In this document: one piece after another, positions 1-8,557 of the stretch | Layout of the letters: each line of letters starts with the position of its first letter | How positions within the stretch are numbered: position 1 is the first letter of the stretch | Source of the DNA: Belnapia mucosa | Lineage (GTDB): Bacteria; Pseudomonadota; Alphaproteobacteria; Acetobacterales; Acetobacteraceae | Length of the DNA stretch: 54,386 nt | Assembly: GCF_016775475.1 (NCBI RefSeq) | Contig: NZ_JAEUXJ010000020.1 | Span: 1 to 54,386 of the forward strand | Direction of reading: 5' to 3' | The notes under the pieces: model-generated | What the model was told of the DNA's origin: nothing | Database searches by the model: none | What the model saw: the letters and a program-made list of their open reading frames with translations, nothing else | Position numbers and translations under genes: made by a program

Positions 1-114
1 GGGCGGTGCCGCCGCCTCGCACGCGACCACGAAGCCACACCCGGTTCTGCCGTCGCCTTCTTCGTCCTCGCCGCCGCCACCGTCTTACTCAGGCGCTTGG
101 CGAAGCCGTTATGA
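1..114 (+). CDS. IS5-family transposase, C-terminal fragment
   Basis: Reading frame 1 from the first base encodes about 37 residues ending at the TGA at 112-114. It contains RRLARDHEATPGSA followed by a hydrophobic VAFFVLAAATVLLRRLA tail. This is the typical C-terminus of short IS5-family DDE transposases, downstream of the catalytic glutamate and the R-W-V/I-V-E-R segment. The start and catalytic core lie outside the window. The terminal inverted repeat overlaps the stop codon region, as is usual in these compact elements. Confidence 0.75.
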   Translation, partial: GRCRRLARDHEATPGSAVAFFVLAAATVLLRRLAKPL

Positions 115-124
115 AGCGGGCTCT
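1..124 (+). mobile_element. Right end of an IS5-family element cut by the window start
   Basis: The first 124 bases are the 3' part of an IS5-family insertion sequence: the transposase C-terminus, then the terminal repeat GAAGCGGGCTCT at 113-124, then a TA dinucleotide at 125-126. The exact reverse complement of this repeat, AGAGCCCGCTTC preceded by TA, lies at 54206-54217 beside the start of an IS5-type transposase. A TA flank fits the 2-bp target duplication of the IS427-type branch of IS5. The two window ends are therefore either two copies of one IS or the two halves of a single copy. Confidence 0.8.
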
Positions 125-383
125 TACTGACTGTTCTCTAATCGGGGTTTCCAGGTCAAGCGCCGGAGTGGAGGCTGACCGCTGCCGGGGTCATGGTTCT
201 CTCCGGGGTCGGTGTGATCCGCCCCATGATGGGGGTCAGGGGTGGGACGCCGCGATGTTTGAAGCGGCTTGGTCCAGCAGGCTATGCCGGACCAGCCAAC
301 GGGCTGTGCGCGGTCGCCTCCACCCACCGTCCCGGCAGAGACAGCCTCTCCGCCGGAGCGGAGCCTGGATGGTGGAGCGCGGG
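115..383. other. Non-coding stretch downstream of the IS110 transposase
   Basis: After the IS5 end at 124 there is about 260 bp with no convincing gene. It lies 3' of the minus-strand IS110 transposase (384-1418) and probably contains one end of that element. IS110-type elements lack clear terminal repeats, and in the IS1111 branch the structured non-coding RNA region can lie on this side. I could not place the exact element end. Confidence 0.4.
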
Positions 384-1418
384 TCAGGCCATCTTGGCCT
401 CCTCGCGGGTCCACCAGAACTCGGTGCCATCTGTCCAGATGCAGCGGAGAATGACGGCGATCTTGCGTGCGACCGCGACCCGCGCCTTTTTGGCCCCGAT
501 CCGCCCCACCAGGCGGGTGCCCCATGCCTTGAGCGGCGAGAACCGCCGCACTTTCGTCAGCAGCACGTTGGCTGCTTCATACAGGCAGGTGCGGGTAAAG
601 GCATCACCGCACTTCGAGATGCGCCCGTGTCGGTCGGTCTCGCCGGATTGGTAGCGGGTCGGGGTCAGCCCGAGATAAGGGCCGACGTCGCGCGCATGCT
701 TGAACCGCTCCGGGTCATCGATGGTGGAGAGGAAGGCCAGGGCGGTGATCGGCCCGACGCCCGGCACGGTCATGAACCGCTTGAGGACGGGTTCGCTGCG
801 CACGAGGCGGCGGATGTCGCGGTCTAGCGCGGCAATCTGCTCAACCACATGGCGCCGCACCTCGGCGAGCTTCGCCACCAAGCCGCTGATGGTCGGGTTG
901 CCTTCTGCCAGAGCCTCAGCTCGGCGGATCAGGGCATCCGTATTCCCAGGCCCGAGGATCAGGCCAAAGGTCTTCAGCAAGCCGCGGATCTGCCCATCCA
1001 GGTCCACGCGGATCTCTACCAGACGGTGCCGGGCCGCGAGCAGCGCCAGGCGTTCGTGCGCGGTAAAGCTCTTGGCGGTAACGGCGCGATACCACCCCAT
1101 GCGGAGCATCTCGGCCAAGCCGCGGGCATCGCTGCGGTCCGACTTGGTCGGCCGCATGGAGAGCGCGGCGTTGGCGTGTCGTGCGTCCATCAGCACCACA
1201 GGCAGATCCGCCGCCTTGAGCGTGTGATACAGCCATGGGGAGGTGGCGCCGGTCTCCAAACCCACCCGCGCCAACTGCGGCGCCTTGCCGCGGATGAGGC
1301 TGATAAGGGCAGCGGGCTCCGCCGCCACCTTGCCTTCGTAGGTTACGGCGCCCTTGCCGTCGATCACGCAGACGCTGATCTCCTTCAGCGAAACGTCGAG
1401 CGCGACATACTGCTCCAT
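384..1418 (-). CDS. IS110-family transposase (DEDD recombinase)
   Basis: This 344-residue protein is full length for the IS110 family. The N-terminal RuvC-like DEDD domain shows ALDVS (D8), the GLETGATS segment (E55) and KSDRSDARGLAEML (D94, D97). The C-terminal Tnp domain shows VPGVGPITALAFLSTI, then the YLGLTP, SGE and ISKCGD blocks. The family moves by a bridge-RNA-guided mechanism rather than by a DDE transposase. Only 82 bp separate its start from an IS5 copy that begins at 1501, so the upstream non-coding end may have been cut by that insertion. No flanking terminal repeats are visible, as expected for the family. Confidence 0.93.
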   Translation of the reverse strand: MEQYVALDVSLKEISVCVIDGKGAVTYEGKVAAEPAALISLIRGKAPQLARVGLETGATSPWLYHTLKAADLPVVLMDARHANAALSMRPTKSDRSDARGLAEMLRMGWYRAVTAKSFTAHERLALLAARHRLVEIRVDLDGQIRGLLKTFGLILGPGNTDALIRRAEALAEGNPTISGLVAKLAEVRRHVVEQIAALDRDIRRLVRSEPVLKRFMTVPGVGPITALAFLSTIDDPERFKHARDVGPYLGLTPTRYQSGETDRHGRISKCGDAFTRTCLYEAANVLLTKVRRFSPLKAWGTRLVGRIGAKKARVAVARKIAVILRCIWTDGTEFWWTREEAKMA

Positions 1419-1500
1419 AGCGGCTTCTCCCGAGACCGGTGTCCCGGAGTTGATCCTAGTCCCCCGGGGCTCGGGGAGGCTGCCCGCCCCGATTACCCCA

Positions 1501-2410
1501 TGTCTGGAAAGGCGGATCCTGAGTTAACGCGTTGGGAGTTCCTCAGCTTTCCAAGCCGAGGCAGCGATGCGTGAAACCAGATCCCGCCGCTATCCGACCG
1601 ACCTATCCGACGCCGAGTGGGCGGCCCTTGAGCCGCTGCTTCCACCACCAGCGACGACCGGACGGCCGCTCAAGTGGCCCCGGCGCCTGATGGCCGAGGC
1701 GATCTTCTACCTCGTCCGCTCCGGCTGCGCCTGGCGCATGCTGCCCACCTCGTTCCCGCCCTGGCAGACGGTGTTCGCGCATTTTCGCCGCTGGCGCCTG
1801 GACGGCACCCTGCGGCGTGCACACGACCAGCTTCGTGCTCTCGCACGTCAAGCTGAGGGACGACAGCCCGAGCCGTCGGCTGCCATCATCGACAGCCAGA
1901 CCGTGCGGGCCACCGGCGTCGGCGGCCCGGCGCGCGGCTACGATGCCGCGAAGCGGACTTTCGGCCGGAAGCGGCACATTCTCGTCGATGCAGCCGGTCT
2001 GGTCCTCCTCGCCCATGTCCACGCCGCCGACCTGCACGACCGGCTCGGAGCGCAAATCCTCGTCGGACGTGCAGGCGATGGCGAACTGCCACGTCTGGAA
2101 CTGGTGTGGGCCGACGGCGCCTACGCCGGGACTTTCGCACGCTGGCTGCAGGCCGAGCGCGGCTGGCGTGTCGAGGTGCCGAAGCACCGCGACCGGCACC
2201 TGTGGCGCTACGGGCTGGAAGAGAAGCCGAAGGGCTTCCAGGTCATCCTGCGTCGCTGGGTCGTGGAGAGGACCTTCGCCTGGCTGTCGCGCTCGCGCCG
2301 TCTCGCCCGTGACTACGAGCGCCTGCCGGAGACAGGCGAAACCATGATCCACGCCGCAATGTCGCGCATCATGCTCCGCCGCATCGCCGCCTGATCCGCC
2401 TTTCCAGACA
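1501..2410 (+). mobile_element. IS5-family insertion sequence with perfect 18-bp inverted repeats
   Basis: The sequence TGTCTGGAAAGGCGGATC at 1501-1518 is the exact reverse complement of GATCCGCCTTTCCAGACA at 2393-2410, giving a 910-bp element around one transposase. The transposase stop codon overlaps the inner edge of the right repeat. The flanks (CCA on the left, GTC on the right) show no matching target duplication. One side has therefore probably been rearranged after insertion, consistent with the IS110 element abutting the left end and a truncated gene abutting the right end. Confidence 0.92.
1567..2394 (+). CDS. IS5-family DDE transposase
   Basis: This 275-residue transposase fills the IS element at 1501-2410. 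The N-terminal part has the usual YPTDLSDAEWAALEPLLPP opening with a GRP(L)KWPRR segment. The DDE residues are D108 in IIDSQTVRAT, the aspartate of WADGAYAGTF near 183, and the glutamate of RRWVVERTFAWLSRSRRL near 236. The length and motifs are intact, so the element is potentially active. The ATG at 1567 is 49 bp inside the left end repeat, as normal for short IS5 elements. Confidence 0.95.
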   Translation: MRETRSRRYPTDLSDAEWAALEPLLPPPATTGRPLKWPRRLMAEAIFYLVRSGCAWRMLPTSFPPWQTVFAHFRRWRLDGTLRRAHDQLRALARQAEGRQPEPSAAIIDSQTVRATGVGGPARGYDAAKRTFGRKRHILVDAAGLVLLAHVHAADLHDRLGAQILVGRAGDGELPRLELVWADGAYAGTFARWLQAERGWRVEVPKHRDRHLWRYGLEEKPKGFQVILRRWVVERTFAWLSRSRRLARDYERLPETGETMIHAAMSRIMLRRIAA

Positions 2411-2650
2411 GTCAGTTAGCCGGCTTCTGCGGCAGTGGGGCGGCGTCCCTTTCAGTGTCTCACCCGATAGTAGATACTGACGGCCATCCGACAGCGAGTA
2501 ATGGCGCAGCTCACGCTTCAGCCGCTCGGCCAGCGGCAGGCAAGCGAGCATCCGCTTGGCGGTCGTGGCGGCATCATCGCTCGACGCAACCTCATCCAGA
2601 GGACAAATGGGGAAACGTTCGCTCGGCCGCTTTGAGTCAGACATGTTCAT
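2411..2650 (-). pseudogene. Unknown small gene truncated by the IS5 insertion
   Basis: A minus-strand frame starting at the ATG at 2650 encodes MNMSDSKRPSERFPICPLDE followed by a helical, Lys/Arg-rich stretch. It runs straight into the IS5 right end at 2410, where the remaining codons come from the inverted repeat. An AAGG lies just upstream of the start. The codon use and charged, ordered sequence look coding, but I recognise no family. I read it as the 5' remnant of a small gene whose 3' end was lost on IS insertion. It could also be chance. Confidence 0.35.
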
Positions 2651-2786
2651 GGTGCCTTGCTGACCGTTTGAAAAGTCCTCGTTGCCACAAGCTCTGGGGG
2701 TAAAGCTTATAGCGGCAACGCCGACGCTTCCCCGACCTTCGCCGCGCCGCGATCACTCGGCGACAGCGTCGCTGCCAGGAACATGC

Positions 2787-3698
2787 ATGAACATCACCTT
2801 CAAGCAGATCGAGGCCTTCTACTGGGCCGCTAAACTCGGAACCTTCTCAATTGCCGCGGAGCGGCTCCACGTCACGCAGTCCTCGCTCTCCAAGCGCATT
2901 GCCGAGCTTGAGGCCGTGCTCGGGCGCGAACTGTTCGACCGGGGCCGCAAGCGCGCGGTGCTGACGGAGCAGGGCGAGCTCCTTCTCCTGCGCGCCCGGG
3001 AGATCCTCGACCTCAAGCAGAAGCTGGCCAGCGACCTCGGGGCCGAGGGCCCATTGTCCGGCATTTGCAGCTTCGGCGTCAGCGAGCAGTCGTCCACGAC
3101 CTGGTTCCCCACCTTCATGGATCGCTTGCGCGCGAGGTTTCCCGACCTGATAGCCCGCCCACGCGTCGGCCTGGGCCGCAGCCTGGAGCGTCTCGTGCTG
3201 CGGGGCGAGCTCGACTTCGCCGTGATCCCGGGCGTGTCCTCGCTCGACGGCGTAGGCTCCGAAGCCGTCGGTGCCGTGGAGTTCGAATGGATGTCTTCGC
3301 CACGGCGGATGGCCCGGCCCAAGCGCGTAACCGCCCAGACCTTCGAGCAGCATCCCGTAATCCTCTCCACCGCGGATTCCGGTGTGAACCTGCCTTTCGA
3401 GCAATGGGTGGCGGCCCACGGCCTTACCATCACGCAGTCGATCACCTGCAACAGCCTGACGGCGATTGTTGGCTTGGCGGTGGCTGGCCAGGGGATCAGC
3501 CTGCTGCCCAGGCACTACGTGCAGCCTCTGGTGGACCGGAAGCTGCTTGTCACGCTGCGCAGCGCCTTTCCGTTTCCGCCCATCACCTATAGCTTCATCT
3601 TCCGCAAGGACGATCATCGCCGGTTGCTCCGGGAGATGCATAGCTTGGTCTGTGCAGAGGTGAACTTCACCGTGCCCAATGCGCTCTGGAGTGCCTGA
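2787..3698 (+). CDS. LysR-family transcriptional regulator
   Basis: This 303-residue LysR-type regulator begins MNITFKQIEAFYWAAKLGTF. Residues 1-60 form the winged HTH with the signature SIAAERLHVTQSSLSKRIAELE. The rest is a periplasmic-binding-like effector domain (about residues 90-290). I chose the ATG at 2787 because earlier in-frame codons extend into non-family sequence. The gene lies 96 bp upstream of, and co-directional with, the PhyH-SDR-Bug operon, so it is the likely regulator of that operon. The ligand is unknown; LysR proteins beside Bug receptors commonly respond to a carboxylic acid. Confidence 0.93.
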   Translation: MNITFKQIEAFYWAAKLGTFSIAAERLHVTQSSLSKRIAELEAVLGRELFDRGRKRAVLTEQGELLLLRAREILDLKQKLASDLGAEGPLSGICSFGVSEQSSTTWFPTFMDRLRARFPDLIARPRVGLGRSLERLVLRGELDFAVIPGVSSLDGVGSEAVGAVEFEWMSSPRRMARPKRVTAQTFEQHPVILSTADSGVNLPFEQWVAAHGLTITQSITCNSLTAIVGLAVAGQGISLLPRHYVQPLVDRKLLVTLRSAFPFPPITYSFIFRKDDHRRLLREMHSLVCAEVNFTVPNALWSA

Positions 3699-3794
3699 AT
3701 CGGTCGTTTTTCGAATATTCCAGCATGAAATTAAATCGCTTTTCTTATGAACTGGGCCACGTAAACTCGGGAAGTCGACGAAGGGGTAATTCCC

Positions 3795-4664
3795 ATGAAA
3801 GTTCTCACGGAAAGTCAGTTGCAGGGCTACCGCTGGAACGGGTTCGCATTCCCCTTCCGCGCGCTTACGGACGGCGAGGCCGCGGAGCGGCTGGCCGATC
3901 TAAAGGAGATGGAGAACCGGATTGGCACGCCGCTCACCTCGGCCGACCTTATGTGGCGCGGCGGGGCGCACTACTATGCGGGCTGGGTGAACGATCTAGT
4001 GCGGCACCCGGGTGTGCTGGACGTGGTCGAGGACGTGATCGGCCCGGATATCCTGGTCTTCTGGAGCACCTTTTTTATCAAGGAGCCGAAGAGCGCCGGC
4101 TTCACCGCCTGGCACCAGGACTCCACCTATTTCGGCTTGGCGCCCTACGAGCACGTCACCGCCTGGCTCGCACTCAGCGAAGCCTCCGAGGAAGCGGGCT
4201 GCATGGAGGTGCTCTCCTCGCGCGGACAGCCGCGCCAGATGCGCCACGACGCCGCGCGGCTGACAAACAGCCTGAACGGCGCGGGGCAGGTCATTACCGA
4301 GCCCCTGGACGACAACGGCCGCACCGTGATGAGCCTGCGTGCCGGCGAGTTCTCGCTGCACCACACGCTCTGCTGCCACACTTCCGCGCCGAACCGGGCC
4401 TCGCACCGGCGCGTCGGTCTCGGCATCAGCTACATCCCGACCCGCGTGAAGCCGATTGGCTCGCTGCGCCTACAAGCCATGCTGGTGCGCGGCGAGGACC
4501 GCTACGGGCATTTCGACCTGTTGCCGGGCGCGGCGGAGCCCTTCGATCCCGCCGGCTTGGACACCCATGAGCGCGCCTACGGGCGCTTTCGCGAGAACTA
4601 CCGCGAGCAGGAGGAGCGGCATCGCGCTGCCTTCGGCACGGCAGGCCCGGTCCCGGCTGCGTGA
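3795..4664 (+). CDS. Phytanoyl-CoA dioxygenase (PhyH) family protein
   Basis: This is a 289-residue Fe(II)/2-oxoglutarate-dependent oxygenase of the PhyH family. The facial triad is visible as WHQDS (H107, D109) and the distal HTSAPN motif (H195), followed by an RRVG block with the 2-oxoglutarate-binding arginine. PhyH-family enzymes hydroxylate small aliphatic substrates; the substrate here cannot be told. A GGGG ribosome-binding site precedes the ATG by about 10 bases. The stop codon overlaps the GTG start of the next gene by 4 nt, implying translational coupling with the SDR. Together with a Bug receptor this suggests uptake and oxidation of one organic acid or its ester. Confidence 0.9.
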   Translation: MKVLTESQLQGYRWNGFAFPFRALTDGEAAERLADLKEMENRIGTPLTSADLMWRGGAHYYAGWVNDLVRHPGVLDVVEDVIGPDILVFWSTFFIKEPKSAGFTAWHQDSTYFGLAPYEHVTAWLALSEASEEAGCMEVLSSRGQPRQMRHDAARLTNSLNGAGQVITEPLDDNGRTVMSLRAGEFSLHHTLCCHTSAPNRASHRRVGLGISYIPTRVKPIGSLRLQAMLVRGEDRYGHFDLLPGAAEPFDPAGLDTHERAYGRFRENYREQEERHRAAFGTAGPVPAA

Positions 4665-5419
4665 GCGCGCTGGCCGGGAAGGTCGCGCTCATCACCGGCG
4701 CCTCGCGCGGTATCGGCCGCGCGACGGCCGAGGCGCTGGCCGGGCTGGGTGCGGAGGTCTTCCTTGTGGCCGAAGGCACGGAAGAGGAGCTGGAGCAAGG
4801 CGCGGCCGCCTGCCGGGCGGCCGGCCAACGCGCCGCTTGGGGCGTCTTCGACCTCGCCGATCCGGCGCGGACCGAAGCGCTCGTCGCGCAGGTGCAGGCC
4901 GAGCTCGGCCGCATCGACATCCTCGTCAACAATGCCGGGTTGCGCATCCGGCGCCCCTTCGGCGAGTTCTCCGCCGCGGATTTCGACGCGCTGATGGCCG
5001 TGAACCTGCGGGCGCCCTTCCTGCTCTCCCAGGCGGTGCTTCCGGCGATGCGTCGGCAGGGCGGCGGGCGGATCATTCACGTGGCGAGCCAGATGGGCCT
5101 TGTCGCCGCGCCGACCTCGGCGCTCTACGGCATGGCCAAGGCAGCGTTGATCCACCTGACGAAATCCATGGCAGTGGAGCTGGCGGCCGACGGCATCTCG
5201 GTCAACTGCGTGAGCCCCGGCCCCATCGAGACGGAGTTCACGCGCCACCAGATGGAGCTCCGGCCCGGCTACCGCGAGGCCCGGGAGGCCGAGGTGCCCC
5301 TGCGGCGCTGGGGTGCGCCCGGCGAGGTGGCGGAACTTATCGGCTTCCTCGCCTCCACCAGCGCCACCTTCCTGCACGGCAGCAATCTCCTGATAGACGG
5401 TGGCTACACCGCGCATTGA
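4661..5419 (+). CDS. Short-chain dehydrogenase/reductase (SDR)
   Basis: This 252-residue classical SDR has the nucleotide-binding motif TGASRGIG at residues 12-19, NNAG at 90-93, catalytic S143, and YGMAK with Y156 and K160, then PGPIETEFT. It should oxidise a hydroxyl or reduce a carbonyl using NAD(P). The GTG start at 4661 overlaps the preceding dioxygenase stop in a GTGA tetramer. A plausible pathway is hydroxylation by the PhyH enzyme followed by oxidation here, but the substrate is not evident from sequence. Confidence 0.94.
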   Translation: MSALAGKVALITGASRGIGRATAEALAGLGAEVFLVAEGTEEELEQGAAACRAAGQRAAWGVFDLADPARTEALVAQVQAELGRIDILVNNAGLRIRRPFGEFSAADFDALMAVNLRAPFLLSQAVLPAMRRQGGGRIIHVASQMGLVAAPTSALYGMAKAALIHLTKSMAVELAADGISVNCVSPGPIETEFTRHQMELRPGYREAREAEVPLRRWGAPGEVAELIGFLASTSATFLHGSNLLIDGGYTAH

Positions 5420-5468
5420 GCAACGCCAGCACGCCACGGCATTCCTTCCATCCCCGGGGGTACCGGTT

Positions 5469-6422
5469 ATGTCCTTCCTGTCGTTGCATGGTCTGGCCTC
5501 AGCCTTTCTCCTCCTGGCATCGGGCTCCGCCTGGTCGGCGTATCCCGATCATGCGATCCGGGTCGTTGTGCCCTGGCCCGCGGGTGGCTCCTCCGACCTG
5601 ATCGGCCGGGTCTTCGCCGAGGGGCTGTCGAAGCAGCTGGGCGTCGGCGTCGTGGTCGAGAACCGGCCCGGCGCCAACGGCGTTATCGGCATGAGCGTTG
5701 TGCAGCGCGCCGCGCCGGACGGCTACACGCTGGTGGGCACGGTCTCCGAACCGCTGACGATCAATCCCGCGATCATGCGGACGGTACCCTACGACGTGGC
5801 CACGCAGTTCGAGCCGCTAGGCCTCATCGCCCGCACGAGCTTCGTCATGGTCGCGAGCAGCTCCTTCCCCGCCGGCGACGTGCAGGGGACCATTGCGCTG
5901 GCAAGGCAGCGGCCGGGCGTCCTGACGGTCGGCAGCTACGGCATCGCCGACATGTTCCTGGCGTCCTTCGAATACGAGACTGGCACCCGCTTCCTGCGGG
6001 TTCCCTACCAGGGCGCGGCGCCGGCCATCACGGCGACCATAGCCTCCCAGGTCGACCTGACAATGGTGGCTTCCTCCACGGCGCAGCCGGTGACGGATTC
6101 ACTCAAGTTGATCGCCGTGGGCAGCGCCCAACGCCTGCCCATGTTCCCGCAGCTGAGGACCTTCGGCGAGCAGGGCATGCCGAGTTTTCAGATCGGCAAC
6201 TGGGCCGCCGTTCTGGCGCCAAGCGGCTTACCCGCGGAGGTTCGCGCTGTGTTGGTCCCAGCCATCGAGCGCGTGGTGGCATCCGAGGAATTCCGGGCTC
6301 GCTTGGCGAACGGGGGTATAGAAGCCGAGCATCTGGCGCCGGAGAGCCTTGCCCGAATGATACAGGAAGATGCGGCGCGTTGGCGCAATGTGGTACGGGG
6401 AATGAACGTACCTGTCCAATGA
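5469..6422 (+). CDS. Bug/TctC family tripartite tricarboxylate transporter substrate-binding protein
   Basis: This 317-residue periplasmic binding protein carries a Sec signal peptide (hydrophobic LASAFLLLASGSAWSA, cleavage near residue 23). It then shows the Bug signature YPDHAIRVVVPWPAGGSSDLIGR and the later APDGYTL and VPYQG segments. Bug proteins bind dicarboxylates, tricarboxylates or aromatic acids, and many are orphans without TctAB membrane partners; none is present here. I chose the ATG at 5469 because the signal peptide begins there, after a GGGGG ribosome-binding site. It lies 49 bp after the SDR stop and is probably the last gene of that operon. Confidence 0.93.
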   Translation: MSFLSLHGLASAFLLLASGSAWSAYPDHAIRVVVPWPAGGSSDLIGRVFAEGLSKQLGVGVVVENRPGANGVIGMSVVQRAAPDGYTLVGTVSEPLTINPAIMRTVPYDVATQFEPLGLIARTSFVMVASSSFPAGDVQGTIALARQRPGVLTVGSYGIADMFLASFEYETGTRFLRVPYQGAAPAITATIASQVDLTMVASSTAQPVTDSLKLIAVGSAQRLPMFPQLRTFGEQGMPSFQIGNWAAVLAPSGLPAEVRAVLVPAIERVVASEEFRARLANGGIEAEHLAPESLARMIQEDAARWRNVVRGMNVPVQ

Positions 6423-6483
6423 AAACGCCCGCACCGGGCTCACTCGCTCATCGCCTGCCACTAATCTTACTGTGTCGTAGAAT

Positions 6484-7524
6484 GGCGCTGTTGCAGAAAT
6501 CAGTATGAGGACGTGGTTCGGTCTTTGATGCGCTGATCAGGCGCGAGCGACGGTGTCGGGCATACCAAGAGCGTTGAAGGTGTTCAGGATGGCGCAGCGA
6601 ATCTGCACCTCGGCGACCTGACGGGCGGGATCGCGGGCCGCAAGGCGCTCGCCGGGGCGCTTGAGGCGTGACATCGCCGTCTCGGCGAGGCTGCGCCGGT
6701 GGTAGCCGCCCCACCTTTTCCAGAGCCGTCGGCCAAGGCGCTTGATCGCGCGCAGGCTCTCATTGCGCTCGGCAGCCCCGGTGGTTCGCTCCCGCCAAGG
6801 CTTGCCGTTGCGCCGCGGGGGCACGATCAGGTCGGCCTGGCGCAGGGCTGACGCCTCGTAGACCCCGCGGGTGTCGTAGGCGCCGTCGCCGCTGATCACT
6901 CTGATCCGCTCGTCCTCCGGAACCTGAGCCAGCAGCCCTGGCACGATCTCGCCGTCCCCATGCCGATGGTCGGTCATCTCGACGGCCCTGACCTCGTGGC
7001 TGTCGGCATCAATCACCAGGTGCACCTTGCGCCAGACCCGGCGCTTGTCAGCGCCGTGCTTCCTCACCTTCCACTCGCCCTCGCCCAGCACCTTCAGCCC
7101 CGTGCTGTCGATTACCAGGTGCAGCGGCCCGCTCCGGGCGCGGTAGGGGATCGTGACCGTCAGATCCCGTTGCCGCCTCGAGAGGGTGCTGTAGTGCGGC
7201 ACCTGCCAGTCGAGGCGGGCCAGCCGGATGAGGCTACCCGCCATGCCTTGGGCCGCCTGGAGCGGCAGCTGGTAGAGCACCTTCAGCGTCAGCACCGCCT
7301 GGATCGCTGCATCCGTGAAGATCCGCGGACGGCCTCGCCTGCCCGTGCCCCCTGAGGCATGCCAGGACAGGTCGGGCGAGATCCAGACGGTCAGGTCACC
7401 ACGGGCGATCAGCCCTCGGTCATACTCACGCCAATTCCGCGCCCGATAGCGCGTCCTGGGGCGCTCGCCCTGTGGCGATGCCTTGCTCATAAAGGGCTAC
7501 CTGCAAGATTTATGCAACAAGGCC
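6484..7524 (-). mobile_element. IS5-family (IS903-like) insertion sequence
   Basis: The element is bounded by imperfect 18-bp inverted repeats, GGCGCTGTTGCAGAAATC at 6484-6501 and, inverted, GGCCTTGTTGCATAAATC at 7507-7524 (15 of 18 identical). The GGC..TGTTGCA.AAATC end resembles the IS903 type. IS903-like elements normally make 9-bp target duplications. The flanks here, TCGTAGAAT and GCGCGCAGA, do not match, so the junctions seem to have been rearranged by recombination between copies. Confidence 0.85.
6537..7490 (-). CDS. IS5-family transposase (IS903 group)
   Basis: This 317-residue DDE transposase begins with the RNWREYDRGLIARGDLTVWIS region typical of the IS903-type branch. The catalytic residues lie in LVIDSTGLKV (first Asp), ISGDGAYDTRG (second Asp) and RRSLAETAMSRLKR (Glu). 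It is full length and uninterrupted. The gene lies between two convergent Bug receptor genes (5469-6422 and 7570-8541), so the insertion or a recombination event may have joined two formerly separate catabolic operons. Confidence 0.94.
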   Translation of the reverse strand: MSKASPQGERPRTRYRARNWREYDRGLIARGDLTVWISPDLSWHASGGTGRRGRPRIFTDAAIQAVLTLKVLYQLPLQAAQGMAGSLIRLARLDWQVPHYSTLSRRQRDLTVTIPYRARSGPLHLVIDSTGLKVLGEGEWKVRKHGADKRRVWRKVHLVIDADSHEVRAVEMTDHRHGDGEIVPGLLAQVPEDERIRVISGDGAYDTRGVYEASALRQADLIVPPRRNGKPWRERTTGAAERNESLRAIKRLGRRLWKRWGGYHRRSLAETAMSRLKRPGERLAARDPARQVAEVQIRCAILNTFNALGMPDTVARA

Positions 7525-7569
7525 GCGCGCAGATCGAACCACCGTTAACCCCCAGCGCCGAGCAGAAAG

Positions 7570-8541
7570 TCAGCCGTCGAGCTTCACATTTGCTATTCGA
7601 GCGACCTCGCGCCACTTTTCTGTCTCGCTGCGGATGAAGGTGGCGAACTCGGCCGGAGTCCTTGGATCAGGCGAGCCGCCGAGACTTTCCAGGCGCTGCG
7701 AGGAAGCCGGGTCGCGCAGGATGCGCACCACCTCTGCATTAATCTGAGTCACCAGCGGCCCGGGCGTTGCGGCTGGCGCGACCATGCCGATCCAGCCCAC
7801 TGCCTCGAACTTGCCAAGCGTCTCGGCAGCGGTCGGCACATTCGGCAGTTGCGGTGCGCGGTTCCGTCCAGTGATGACGAGGGCCTTCAACCGGCCCTCC
7901 TGCACATGTGGCAGCGCGCTCGCCAAGCTATCGCTGACAAGTGGCAAGGTGCCGCCGAGGAGGTCGGCTAGCGCCGGGCCAGTGCCGCGGTAAGGGACGT
8001 GCTGCATCCGGATGCCAGCGCGATGCGCCAGGTATTCCCCCGCCAGGTGGCCCGCCGTGCCCGGCCCAGGCGAGCCGTAGCCCAGCTCGCCCGGCCGTTG
8101 CCGTGCCAGGACCTGCAGCTCGGGCAGGGTATTGGCCGGGAAGTCGGGCCGCGCCAGCAGCAGCAGCGGCATGGTGGCGAGATTGCTGATCGGCGCAAAG
8201 TCGCGCAGCACGTCGTAGGAGAGGTTCGGGATGATGGCCGGGTTCACCGCCAGCGTGCCGGAGGAGCCCACCACCAGCGTGTATCCATCCCCGGGTGCAT
8301 GCGCCCCAGCGTCCATGCCCACTGCTCCGGCGCCGCCGCTACGGTTGTCCACGACTAGGCGCTGCTGCCAGGATCTCGACAGGCCGTCGGCGATGAAGCG
8401 CGCGACAATGTCGGTGGAATTCCCCGGTGGAAAGGGCACAATGACCCGTACCGGCCGGGCTGGGTATGACTGGGCGCGCGCGACCTTCGGCGCCGCCAGG
8501 ATGGCGGCCAGGAGCAGCGGCCTGCGGGCAAGGCGGATCAT
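7570..8541 (-). CDS. Bug/TctC family substrate-binding protein
   Basis: This 323-residue protein has a signal peptide (RRPLLLAAILAAPKVARAQS) followed by the Bug motif YPARPVRVIVPFPPGNSTDIVAR, with GDGYTLVVG and HVPYRGTGPALADLL. It is a periplasmic receptor for a carboxylated solute. It lies 16 bp downstream of a MmgE/PrpD gene and is the last of three genes in the minus-strand operon that starts at 11326. No TctA or TctB gene is in the window, so it would have to work with chromosomal permeases or as an orphan receptor. Confidence 0.93.
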   Translation of the reverse strand: MIRLARRPLLLAAILAAPKVARAQSYPARPVRVIVPFPPGNSTDIVARFIADGLSRSWQQRLVVDNRSGGAGAVGMDAGAHAPGDGYTLVVGSSGTLAVNPAIIPNLSYDVLRDFAPISNLATMPLLLLARPDFPANTLPELQVLARQRPGELGYGSPGPGTAGHLAGEYLAHRAGIRMQHVPYRGTGPALADLLGGTLPLVSDSLASALPHVQEGRLKALVITGRNRAPQLPNVPTAAETLGKFEAVGWIGMVAPAATPGPLVTQINAEVVRILRDPASSQRLESLGGSPDPRTPAEFATFIRSETEKWREVARIANVKLDG

Positions 8542-8557
8542 CCTCTTTCCTCCCGTA

